DNA of 6,626 nt from Sandaracinobacteroides sp964394815. GTDB taxonomy: Bacteria > Pseudomonadota > Alphaproteobacteria > Sphingomonadales > Sphingomonadaceae. The notes under the pieces were generated by a model. It made no database searches and was not told the DNA's origin. It worked only from the letters and a program-made list of their open reading frames with translations. Below are positions 1 to 6,117 of the stretch, in pieces (the first letter of the stretch is position 1; each line of letters starts with the position of its first letter). The translations under genes and the position numbers were made by a program. The stretch is from positions 1 to 6,626 of the forward strand of contig CAYMZC010000136.1 of assembly GCA_964394815.1 (NCBI GenBank), read 5' to 3'.

Positions 1-47
1 CTACACCAGGACGTACACTCTTTCCCTACACGACGCTCTTCCGATCT
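1..47 (+). other. Illumina P5-side sequencing adapter with i5 index (artefact)
   Basis: Bases 15-47 match the 33-base Illumina TruSeq read-1 adapter/primer, ending in the diagnostic CTCTTCCGATCT. Bases 1-6 (CTACAC) match the end of the P5 flow-cell segment. The 8 bases between them, CAGGACGT at 7-14, sit exactly where the i5 index belongs and correspond, from memory, to TruSeq HT index D507. This is library sequence left untrimmed at a contig end. Genomic sequence starts at about base 48, so no gene, promoter or repeat call should use bases 1-47. Confidence 0.98.
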
Positions 48-1208
48 TTCTCGGTCGGTGGTGCGATTCCGGGCTATGAGCCGCTCGAGGAAGCGCTGGC
101 CGCCGTTCCCGCCAGCCGCATCGCCGATGAAAGCCCGGGCCGCGACATGCTCTATTCCAGCGGCACCACCGGCCGCCCCAAGGGCATCATCGGGCCGCTT
201 CCGGAAGGCGAGATCGACCAGGCGGACACCATGTCGGCCCTGGCCGGCGCGCTCTACGGCTTCACGCCCGACATGGTCTATCTCTCGCCGGCCCCGCTCT
301 ACCATGCGGCGCCGCTTCGCTACTGCATGTCGGTCCAGAAGTTCGGCGGCACCGTCATCATCATGGAAAAGTTCGACCCCGAGCGCTTCCTCGAACTGGT
401 GGCCGAACACAAGGTGACCCACAGCCAGGTGGTTCCCACCATGTTCGTGCGCATGCTGAAGCTGCCCGAGGATGTGCGAAAGGCCCATGACGTCTCCAGC
501 ATCCGCTGCGTGATCCACGCCGCCGCGCCCTGCCCTGTCGAGGTCAAGGAGAAGATGATCGACTGGTTCGGCGAGCGCATCTACGAATATTACAGCGCCA
601 CCGAAGGCTCGGGCTTCACCGCCATTTCCTCTGCCGAATGGCTGAAGAAGAAGGGTTCTGTCGGCAAGTCGATGCTGGGCGAGATCCGCATCCTCGATGA
701 CGAGGACAATATCCTGCCGCCGGGGCGCGAAGGCCGTGTCTATTTCCATGGTGGCCCGCCGGTCGCCTACCACAATGCGCCGGAAAAGACGGCCGAGGTT
801 CAGGGCGCGCATGGCGCAACCTTCGGCGACATCGGCTATGTGGACGAAGACGGCTATCTCTTCCTCACCGACCGGTCGAGCTACATGATCATCACCGGTG
901 GCGTGAACGTCTACCCGCAGGAAACGGAAAACGTCCTCATCATGCACCCGAAGGTGGCCGATGTGGCCGTGATCGGCGTGCCGAGCGACGAACTGGGCGA
1001 GGAAGTGAAGGCCGTCGTGCAGCCGCGTGACTGGGCCGATGCCGGCCCTGAACTGGCCGCCGAACTGATCGCCTTCTGCCGTGACCGGCTGAGCCATGTG
1101 AAATGCCCGCGCAGTGTCGATTTCGACCCCGAACTGCCGCGCCATGACACCGGCAAGCTCTACAAGCGCCTGGTGAAGGACCGCTACTGGCCGAAGGCCA
1201 AGGCCTGA
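48..1208 (+). CDS. AMP-forming acyl-CoA ligase (ANL superfamily), 5'-truncated
   Basis: The enzyme should activate a carboxylic acid with ATP to an acyl-adenylate and then transfer the acyl group to CoA, in the cytoplasm or at the inner membrane. The frame is open from the first genomic base and gives 386 visible residues. Relatives are about 500-520 residues, so roughly 120-140 N-terminal residues are missing beyond the contig edge. The visible motifs are the phosphate-binding loop YSSGTTGRPKG (visible residues about 36-46), the adenine/Mg motif YYSATEG (181-187), GDIGYVDEDGYLFLTDR with the hinge-region DR (about 260-276), GGVNVYPQE (about 284-292), and the C-terminal catalytic lysine in TGKLYKRL (Lys about 370). 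All core motifs are intact. The acid substrate cannot be read from sequence; fatty, aromatic and steroid-side-chain acids are all possible. The stop overlaps the start of the next gene by one base, which indicates an operon. The in-frame ATG at 147 lies inside the phosphate-loop region and is not the real start. Confidence 0.93.
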   Translation, partial: FSVGGAIPGYEPLEEALAAVPASRIADESPGRDMLYSSGTTGRPKGIIGPLPEGEIDQADTMSALAGALYGFTPDMVYLSPAPLYHAAPLRYCMSVQKFGGTVIIMEKFDPERFLELVAEHKVTHSQVVPTMFVRMLKLPEDVRKAHDVSSIRCVIHAAAPCPVEVKEKMIDWFGERIYEYYSATEGSGFTAISSAEWLKKKGSVGKSMLGEIRILDDEDNILPPGREGRVYFHGGPPVAYHNAPEKTAEVQGAHGATFGDIGYVDEDGYLFLTDRSSYMIITGGVNVYPQETENVLIMHPKVADVAVIGVPSDELGEEVKAVVQPRDWADAGPELAAELIAFCRDRLSHVKCPRSVDFDPELPRHDTGKLYKRLVKDRYWPKAKA

Positions 1209-2128
1209 TGCCAATTGGCCGCCTTCTTCTGCTGCTGGCACTGATCTGGCCGGCGGCACTGATGGCGGCCAAGGCCCCGCCTCCGGCGCCTGAACCGCTG
1301 GTTCCGGCGCTCTGGGCGGTGAGCGACGGCAAGAAGAGCATGATGCTGTTTGGAACCGTCCACGCCTTGCCACGGGGCGTGGACTGGTTCCGCCCGCATG
1401 TGGCGGCCGCCCTCGACGGTTCCACGCAACTGGTGCTCGAAACCCGCATTCCGGATTCGCCGGCATCCCTAATGCCGGTGATGATGCGCCTGGCCCGGCT
1501 TCAGGCCGCCAGGCCCCTGCCCGATCGCCTGCCGGAAAGCTGGCGCCCGCTGCTCGACCGTGCGCTGGAGCGGCTGAAGCCCGGCCCGCTTGACTGGTAT
1601 GACACCTGGTTCGTGGCTCTCACGCTCAGCAACCTGCAATCCGTGGAAAATGGCTTTGATCCGCGCATTGGCGTCGAAGCCGTGCTGGCCGAACGCGCGC
1701 GCATGCGCTCCATCCCGGTGAACGCCCTCGAATCGACGGAAGAGCAGCTCATCAACTTCGATTCCCTGCCCGAGGCGGACCAGCAGCGGCTCCTCATGTC
1801 GGTGCTGGAGGGGCTGGACAGTTCGAAGCCAGACATGGACCGGCTGATCGCCGAGTGGATGGCGGGCGACATCGATGCGCTGGCCAAGCGCGTGAACAAG
1901 GATTTCGACCGGTCGCCCATGCTGCGCCGCCTGCTTGTGGAAGACCGCAACGCCCGCTGGGCCGCATGGATTGCCAGGCAGTTGCGTGAAGGACCGGGCG
2001 GGCAGTTCCTGGCAGTCGGCGCCGGACATATGGCGGGACCGGGCAGCCTCATAGCCGACCTCGAGCGATACGGCCTGAAGGTCACGCGTGTCATGCCGGA
2101 GCCTCCGAAGCGCAAACGCCGGCGTTGA
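1208..2128 (+). CDS. TraB/GumN family secreted protein
   Basis: This 306-residue protein has the length and landmarks of the bacterial TraB/GumN family (Pfam TraB), distant relatives of the eukaryotic Tiki metalloproteases. Residues 1 to about 21 form a signal peptide: a short basic start, a Leu-rich core, then LMAAKA. The first GxxH motif is GTVH at 49-52 (context MLFGTVHALP). A conserved glutamate lies in LVLETR (Glu78). The second GxxH motif is GAGHMAG at 271-277, near the C-terminus. These histidines and the glutamate are the proposed metal ligands of the fold. The C-terminus is a basic run (PKRKRRR). The ATG overlaps the upstream TGA (TGATG), so translation is probably coupled to the acyl-CoA ligase, and no separate Shine-Dalgarno is evident. 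In Alphaproteobacteria the family is mostly uncharacterised, so a protease role is only inferred from fold similarity. A functional link to the ligase is not evident from sequence. Confidence 0.88.
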   Translation: MPIGRLLLLLALIWPAALMAAKAPPPAPEPLVPALWAVSDGKKSMMLFGTVHALPRGVDWFRPHVAAALDGSTQLVLETRIPDSPASLMPVMMRLARLQAARPLPDRLPESWRPLLDRALERLKPGPLDWYDTWFVALTLSNLQSVENGFDPRIGVEAVLAERARMRSIPVNALESTEEQLINFDSLPEADQQRLLMSVLEGLDSSKPDMDRLIAEWMAGDIDALAKRVNKDFDRSPMLRRLLVEDRNARWAAWIARQLREGPGGQFLAVGAGHMAGPGSLIADLERYGLKVTRVMPEPPKRKRRR

Positions 2129-2142
2129 AAGGCATATGCTGA

Positions 2143-2175
2143 AAGGGGCCGTGACACGCCTGCAACGGCCCCCTT
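2143..2175. terminator. GC hairpin between convergent genes
   Basis: GGGGCCGT (2145-2152) pairs perfectly with ACGGCCCC (2165-2172) around a 12-base loop. The flanking AA (2143-2144) and TT (2174-2175) can add pairs if C2173 is bulged. The hairpin starts 16 bases after the TraB-family stop, in the 69-base gap between that gene and the converging PEPxxWA gene. This is where a shared bidirectional terminator is expected. There is no clean U-run on either strand, so termination efficiency is uncertain. Confidence 0.55.
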
Positions 2176-2197
2176 CCCCAGGTTGACAGCCCGCCGA

Positions 2198-2971
2198 TCA
2201 GGCAGAAGCGGAAGCCAAAGGCCTTGAACGACGGCGCGCTGCGGTGCCGACAAGCCCGAAGCCCGTGATCAGCATTGCCCAGGTTGCAGGCTCGGGCACT
2301 GCGCCTGCATTCTCGCGCAGCACGACCTGACCACGCAGGAATGCCTCGTTGGTGGCGTTTTCCGTCGTCCAGAAAAGCTGGGCAGGCGTATTGTCGACCA
2401 GGAAACCCCGGACATCGAGCGCATAGTCGATGGTACCGATCGAGAAGGCGCCGGATGCCTGGTTGAAGTTCACGGCCACCCTGTCGGCACAGCCGTTGAT
2501 GTTGACGCCGATCCCGACAAATCCGCCATCCGCGCAGGGAAAATCGGCATTTGGCGTTTCGAAGTGGTCGAAGGCGTAGATGAAGTTCACGGTGCCGAAG
2601 AGATTGCCGTTCACCAGCACATCGCTCGTATATTCCAGCTTCACACCGGTGATCGAAGTACCGGCACTGATCGGGAAGTTGAAGTGTGTGAACTTCCCGA
2701 TGTTGGCCACGTCGGACGTATTGGTGAGCGGATCCACCACAAGTTGCAGATCGCCGATGGATTCGAACCGATAGCCCGACTGCTGCCCGCCAACCCCCCA
2801 GCGGACTTCGGCGGAAGCCGTGCCCTGCCCGCTGGTGTTGATGTTTGTGCCTCCATCAACGTCGAACCAGGTGGCGCGGACATTGGTGAAATCGATGGTG
2901 GTCGTGGCAACGGCAGGCATCGCCACCGCCATTGCGGCAACCGCCGCAACAAGCTTCAAATGCATTGTCAT
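2198..2971 (-). CDS. THxN-type PEPxxWA-CTERM secreted protein
   Basis: This is a 257-residue exported protein. Residues 1-22 are a signal peptide with a probable AVA cleavage site before TTTIDF. The body is Gly/Asn/Thr-rich and predicted beta-rich, with one likely disulfide pair (Cys146, Cys161). KFTHFNFPI carries THFN at 95-98, which fits the THxN family of PEP-CTERM proteins; that family name is recalled from memory. The C-terminus is a complete sorting signal: VPEPATWAML (225-234), a hydrophobic stretch ITGFGLVG, then the basic cluster AARRRSR (244-250), with an unusual short tail PLASASA. Such proteins are cut and anchored by an exosortase and are associated with surface or exopolysaccharide matrix. 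The start was chosen at the ATG at 2971 because AGGGGA (2978-2983) lies 6 bases upstream and the signal peptide begins there. The longer frame from 3019 adds 16 residues without a ribosome site. No exosortase is nearby, so it must be encoded elsewhere. Confidence 0.9.
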   Translation of the reverse strand: MTMHLKLVAAVAAMAVAMPAVATTTIDFTNVRATWFDVDGGTNINTSGQGTASAEVRWGVGGQQSGYRFESIGDLQLVVDPLTNTSDVANIGKFTHFNFPISAGTSITGVKLEYTSDVLVNGNLFGTVNFIYAFDHFETPNADFPCADGGFVGIGVNINGCADRVAVNFNQASGAFSIGTIDYALDVRGFLVDNTPAQLFWTTENATNEAFLRGQVVLRENAGAVPEPATWAMLITGFGLVGTAARRRSRPLASASA

Positions 2972-2977
2972 CTTGAT

Positions 2978-2983
2978 TCCCCT
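2978..2983 (-). promoter_or_regulatory. Ribosome binding site deciding the PEPxxWA gene start
   Basis: AGGGGA on the minus strand lies 6 bases before the ATG at 2971. A second ATG follows two codons later (2965), at a less natural spacing. The far-upstream ATG at 3019 has no purine-rich site in front of it. Confidence 0.75.
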
Positions 2984-3084
2984 GTAAGCATGACCATGAA
3001 CATTGGTCGATGCAAACATGTCATGGGGAGTGACAAATTCAATATATATTCAGAGTTAATATGCAACTGAATTGGATAACAGAA

Positions 3085-3114
3085 TTTATATGTTTGATTT
3101 GATTATGTTGTCAC
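3085..3114 (-). promoter_or_regulatory. Putative sigma70-like promoter of the PEPxxWA gene
   Basis: On the minus strand, GTGACA (3114-3109, 5 of 6 to TTGACA) and TATAAA (3090-3085, 5 of 6 to TATAAT) are separated by 18 bases. The pair sits just after the stop of the upstream serine hydrolase gene, inside the AT-rich gap. Transcription would start near 3078 and leave a leader of about 105 bases before the ATG at 2971. Chance matches are easier in AT-rich DNA, so this is only a candidate. Confidence 0.45.
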
Positions 3115-3118
3115 ATGA

Positions 3119-4441
3119 TTAATCCATGTTATGGATAATCATTTCAGACTTTTGATAGGCATGTTCTTCGATAATACTGAATCGGCTTTTCATTCCGGGC
3201 GCTGGCTTTTCAGATGTGCCGGTGATGACCCAGGCGCGCACGGTTCGAGCCGTACGATCCACCAACAGGGCCGAATGCAGGCCATAGGCTTCGCCCAGAT
3301 GCCCGCAGCCGGACGTGGGGGTCGGCGCGCCCGGCTGGTCCCCGCCTGGCTTGCCGCTTCCCGAAAGGCAGTGGAGCCCGCCGTCTGACCAATATTGCAT
3401 CAGCCCGGCATCCGTTTCCGCACCGGCGCCGGTGGCAGCCACGGGGCGGAGGCGGAAAAGCGCATCGAGGCTTTCACCCGACAGGAACGCGCCGGGGGTC
3501 TCGACAAGCGCCCAGCCCAGCCGCGCAAGCCCCGCAACCGAAATGCGAAGTCCGCCCTGCGGTGAAAACAGGCTGCCATTGTCGCCGGGCCGGTAGGAAG
3601 CGAGATCGCAGCCTGCCCCCGGCCGGGTGCGCACCGGGCAGCCACCCGCAGGACGCTCCGCATCCACTTGCGCCACCCATGGCCCCTCAGGTGCCCAGCT
3701 TTCCCCGCCATCCGGCGATTTGCGGTAGAGAACCGCGCCACCGGCCACCGTTTCCGCCGTGCAGCCAGACCAGTTGAAGCAGGCGTCGAGCTGCAATGGC
3801 TGCAGCACCAGACGCGCCATCGCCCGGTCGAAGCGCATGCCGGTCACCGCCTCGATCAGCTCGCCCAGAATGGCATGGTTGATATTGGCATAATCGAACC
3901 GTTCACCCGGCATGGCACTGCTCCAGCTGGCCGGCGAAAGCCGGTCGCGCAGGCGCTCGCCCAGCGGGAAGCTGTAACCGCCCGCATCGGACAGGGCGGA
4001 TTGGTGGCGCAGCAACTGGCGGATGGTGACGGGCGTTTTCGGGTGGGCCGGGTTTCGCAACGCCCAGCCAAGGTGCAGGCCGGCATCGTCATCCAGCGAG
4101 AGGCGCCCCATATCCGCCAGACGGTGGATCGCAATCGCGACCGCCAGCTTCGAAACGGACGCCACCCTGACGGCCGTTTCCGGCCCGAGCGGGCGCAAAA
4201 CCTCTCCCTCCGGAGTCAGTGCCGCAGCACCCTCGGCTTCTGCCAGCAGCCTGCCATCAGGGCGCACCACGGCAACGGCCAGCCCGGCCATGCGGACTGA
4301 GGCAGGCCCTTCAGGAAGCGGCGATGCCGATGCCGGGTCGATCACCGCCAGGAAAAGCCCCGCAGCAAGACACATGGAAAGACGACGGCGGCGCCGTGCG
4401 CGCAAGCCCGTGTCAGGCCGCGATCCGGCTTTCGGGCACAT
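3119..4441 (-). CDS. Secreted serine hydrolase, beta-lactamase/class C PBP-like
   Basis: The protein has the serine beta-lactamase/D-alanyl-D-alanine peptidase fold (Pfam Beta-lactamase type). Numbered from the ATG at 4441 (440 residues), the motifs are the nucleophile motif SVSK (95-98), the second motif YAN (184-186), and HLG (381-383) in the third-motif position where true class C enzymes have KTG. The HxG form is common in peptidase/esterase-like members, so antibiotic hydrolysis should not be assumed. A basic stretch (RARRRRR), a hydrophobic core and PASASP form an export signal. Six cysteines (221, 227, 268, 278, 358, 379) suggest three disulfides in the periplasm. The start is uncertain. 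ATG 4441 overlaps the sulfotransferase end by 29 bases. A TTG at 4405 would begin 7 bases after its stop and give a tighter signal peptide. ATG 4375 would lose the basic region. None has a clear Shine-Dalgarno. The last 20 or so codons lie in AT-rich DNA unlike the rest of the gene. Confidence 0.87.
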   Translation of the reverse strand: MCPKAGSRPDTGLRARRRRRLSMCLAAGLFLAVIDPASASPLPEGPASVRMAGLAVAVVRPDGRLLAEAEGAAALTPEGEVLRPLGPETAVRVASVSKLAVAIAIHRLADMGRLSLDDDAGLHLGWALRNPAHPKTPVTIRQLLRHQSALSDAGGYSFPLGERLRDRLSPASWSSAMPGERFDYANINHAILGELIEAVTGMRFDRAMARLVLQPLQLDACFNWSGCTAETVAGGAVLYRKSPDGGESWAPEGPWVAQVDAERPAGGCPVRTRPGAGCDLASYRPGDNGSLFSPQGGLRISVAGLARLGWALVETPGAFLSGESLDALFRLRPVAATGAGAETDAGLMQYWSDGGLHCLSGSGKPGGDQPGAPTPTSGCGHLGEAYGLHSALLVDRTARTVRAWVITGTSEKPAPGMKSRFSIIEEHAYQKSEMIIHNMD

Positions 4442-5693
4442 AGGGGGCAAGCCGTTCGCGCACATCTTCCGCCTGCAACCCGAACTGTTCCAGCCTGTAG
4501 CGATGGCGGTCATAGCCATGTTCCGACGCGGCGCGGGCGACATAGGCCTCCATCGCCTTCAGCGTTTCGTGGGTCAGCTCACGGTCAAGGAAGCGATAGA
4601 CACGCGCGATCGCGCCGCGCCAGTCGGCGTTCATCTCCTCGAACGTGAGGTCCAGCTGAAAGCCAGCCGGAATGCGCTGCCTGACCGCAGCGGTCACGCG
4701 CAGGCGATATTCCGTCTTGTGCAGCCATTCCTGCCCGATCCATGCCGGGTCAACATGATCCGACTGGATGACCATCTGGTTCCAGGCAAGGCTGGCGCCC
4801 GAGGCCACCAGCTGCACCGGATCGCGGTGCAGGAAGAGCAGTTTCGCTTCCGGGAAAGTCTGGTGCAGGGCGGCCAGATCCTGCAGATGCTGCGGCGTCT
4901 TCAGGACATGGGATTTTGCCGGATCGACGCCCGCAAACCAGGTGCGCAGCTTCAGCAGCCTTTCCATCCGCGTATAGACCGGCGCCTGGTCAACCTGTTC
5001 GCAATGCCGCGCGAAACTCGGCACACGGCGCTGCGCCTCGATCATGGCGCCTGAAAGCGACTGTTCGTTGAGGCCCAGTTCCTCGTCCACCTCGAGCGGG
5101 CCGGTGGGGTGGGCATGCTGGATGGCCGGGTTGATGGAGCTGATGAAGCGCAACATCCGCCCTACCTGCGCGATGCGCGGATCGGGCTTGCCGGCAGCCC
5201 GCGCGGCAAAGCTCTTAGGGCCGGGCACGGGGCATTGCGCCTCATAGAGCCTGAGCGCCGTGAAGGCGGGGTCGCAGGCAAGAAGCCGCTGAAGCCGCGT
5301 CGTGCCCGAACGCATCGAACCAGCGACGATGATGGGCGGGGCAAGCGTGATGCGGTCGATTTCGGGGTGCTCGCCAAGCAGCGCCTCGAACCACATCCGC
5401 TCCTTCATCACCTTCAGGATGGAGCCATGGGCGACAAGGCGGCCGAAATCCGTGAGGGCGGCCTCTTCCTTCAGGGCCGGCAGCAGGACAGCAAGCTGGC
5501 TTTCGAAAAAGTCCCGGTCGATGCTGTCTGAGCTGAGGCCGGTTTCCTTTTCGGCCAGAGTGCGCAGCCGGTCCGGGCACAGATCGGCAGGCGGCAGGAT
5601 GCCCGTGGCCCATGCCGACCGCAAGGAGCGCATGAGGAACTTCAGATGCAACGGCCGGAAGTGCGTTGCGGGCGGCAGACCGGAATTGTCCAT
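4413..5693 (-). CDS. PAPS-dependent sulfotransferase family protein
   Basis: This 426-residue protein fits the Sulfotransfer_3-type family, which transfers sulfate from PAPS to a hydroxyl or amine of a small molecule or glycan. The cofactor 5'-phosphosulfate loop is GSMRSGTTRL (125-134), preceded by the hydrophobic strand PPIIVA. The strand and 3'-phosphate region is KLLFLHRDPVQLVASG (about 284-299), with the arginine and downstream serine expected to hold the 3'-phosphate. HVLKTPQHL (about 262-270) is the conserved KxP region between them. About 115 N-terminal residues precede the cofactor loop, longer than in minimal sulfotransferases but usual in this group. There is no signal peptide, so it should be cytoplasmic. 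The ATG at 5693 was chosen because the frame continues upstream only into the divergent lipoprotein gene; no strong Shine-Dalgarno is visible. The acceptor is unknown. The serine hydrolase gene directly downstream is probably co-transcribed. Confidence 0.87.
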   Translation of the reverse strand: MDNSGLPPATHFRPLHLKFLMRSLRSAWATGILPPADLCPDRLRTLAEKETGLSSDSIDRDFFESQLAVLLPALKEEAALTDFGRLVAHGSILKVMKERMWFEALLGEHPEIDRITLAPPIIVAGSMRSGTTRLQRLLACDPAFTALRLYEAQCPVPGPKSFAARAAGKPDPRIAQVGRMLRFISSINPAIQHAHPTGPLEVDEELGLNEQSLSGAMIEAQRRVPSFARHCEQVDQAPVYTRMERLLKLRTWFAGVDPAKSHVLKTPQHLQDLAALHQTFPEAKLLFLHRDPVQLVASGASLAWNQMVIQSDHVDPAWIGQEWLHKTEYRLRVTAAVRQRIPAGFQLDLTFEEMNADWRGAIARVYRFLDRELTHETLKAMEAYVARAASEHGYDRHRYRLEQFGLQAEDVRERLAPYVPESRIAA

Positions 5694-5747
5694 GACTGGA
5701 CCGAGTGTTACGCGGGGGTGCGACAAAATGGAAGCCGGGAGACACGA
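5694..5747. promoter_or_regulatory. Divergent intergenic region, sulfotransferase / lipoprotein
   Basis: These 54 bases separate two genes reading away from each other, so both promoters must lie here or reach into the opposing gene. The only AT-rich core is ACAAAAT at 5723-5729 on the plus strand, a poor -10-like element without a matching -35. I see no convincing promoter pair. Confidence 0.35.
5737..5742 (+). promoter_or_regulatory. Ribosome binding site supporting the TTG start
   Basis: GGGAGA lies 5 bases before TTG 5748. No ATG or GTG in this frame lies close enough to use it, so it supports the rare TTG initiator of the lipoprotein gene. Confidence 0.65.
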
Positions 5748-6065
5748 TTGAAGATCAGCATTCCAGCCCTGACGCTGGCCCTCTCCCTCTTGGCAGGCTG
5801 CGCCGCCAGCAGGGAAATTCAGGTTCGCAACGCACTGACGAATGCAGGCCTGTCGCGCCCCATGGCCGAATGCATGGCAGAGCCGCTGGCCCGCGATCTC
5901 AGCGCCAGCCAGCTGCGCGCGCTGGCGCGGGTCGGCAAGATTGCCGAATCCGAAGTCCGCGACCTCAGCCAACGGCAGATCCTCGACCTGTTCCGCCGCG
6001 ACCTGGACCCCGAAACCGTCGCGCTCGTGGTGCGGAGCGGGCTGGGCTGCATGTTGCGCGGCTGA
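5748..6065 (+). CDS. Small lipoprotein, TTG start, function unknown
   Basis: This is a 105-residue predicted lipoprotein. The N-terminus MKISIPALTLALSLLAGC is a classic lipoprotein signal with lipobox LAGC, and Cys18 would be lipidated. Two further cysteines, in AECMAEP (Cys42) and GLGCMLRG (Cys101), could form a disulfide across the mature helical domain. The pattern of a CMA motif, LSxxQLRxL, a DPE(T/V)VA motif and a final cysteine resembles small hypothetical proteins I recall from sphingomonads; this is a memory-based impression. The start is TTG at 5748 because GGGAGA (5737-5742) lies 5 bases upstream and the signal peptide begins exactly there. The ATG at 5646 in the same frame would add 34 polar residues, bury the signal peptide and overlap the divergent sulfotransferase. 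Aspartate following the lipidated cysteine is absent (Ala19), so sorting to the outer membrane is expected if Lol rules hold. Confidence 0.8.
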   Translation: MKISIPALTLALSLLAGCAASREIQVRNALTNAGLSRPMAECMAEPLARDLSASQLRALARVGKIAESEVRDLSQRQILDLFRRDLDPETVALVVRSGLGCMLRG

Positions 6066-6076
6066 AGGCCTTCCCC

Positions 6077-6111
6077 CCCCTGGCAGCCCGCTTTCCGGGG
6101 CTGGGCAGGGG
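6077..6111. terminator. Strong GC hairpin between convergent genes
   Basis: CCCCTG (6077-6082) pairs with CAGGGG (6106-6111), and CAGCCC (6084-6089) pairs with GGGCTG (6098-6103). The two stem halves are joined by a small G/GG internal loop and capped by an 8-base loop. The structure nearly fills the 52-base gap between the lipoprotein stop and the small membrane protein stop, so it can serve both genes. It has no U-run on either strand. A run of eight C (6073-6080) overlaps its left arm and is a possible base-count error site. Confidence 0.6.
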
Positions 6112-6117
6112 CGGCAA

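Noticed and set aside
1..47. Reading the left edge as a mobile-element end or novel repeat
   Set aside because: It matches the library adapter over its whole length.
1501..2253. Minus-strand open frame of 250 codons opposite the TraB-family gene
   Set aside because: The translation is Ser/Arg-rich without motifs and overlaps a clear TraB gene and its hairpin.
3000..3025. Sigma54-type promoter (GG-N10-GC) upstream of the PEPxxWA gene, as seen for some PEP-CTERM genes
   Set aside because: A TTTGC element is present on the minus strand, but the GG-bearing -24 half is missing at the required spacing.
3101..3120. Inverted repeat GATTATGT / ACATGATT as a terminator of the serine hydrolase gene
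   Set aside because: The minus-strand RNA stem has a mismatch and only A-U-rich pairs, with no U-run after it. It is more likely part of the AT-rich promoter region.
3119..4441. Antibiotic-resistance beta-lactamase
   Set aside because: The SxxK and YxN motifs are there, but the third motif is HLG rather than KTG, typical of peptidase/esterase-like relatives. Resistance is not supported.
4023..5054. Plus-strand open frame of 343 codons opposite the serine hydrolase and sulfotransferase
   Set aside because: It is antisense to two genes with intact motifs. Its translation is Arg/Pro/Ala-rich low-complexity sequence with no domain, as expected from a GC-rich shadow frame.
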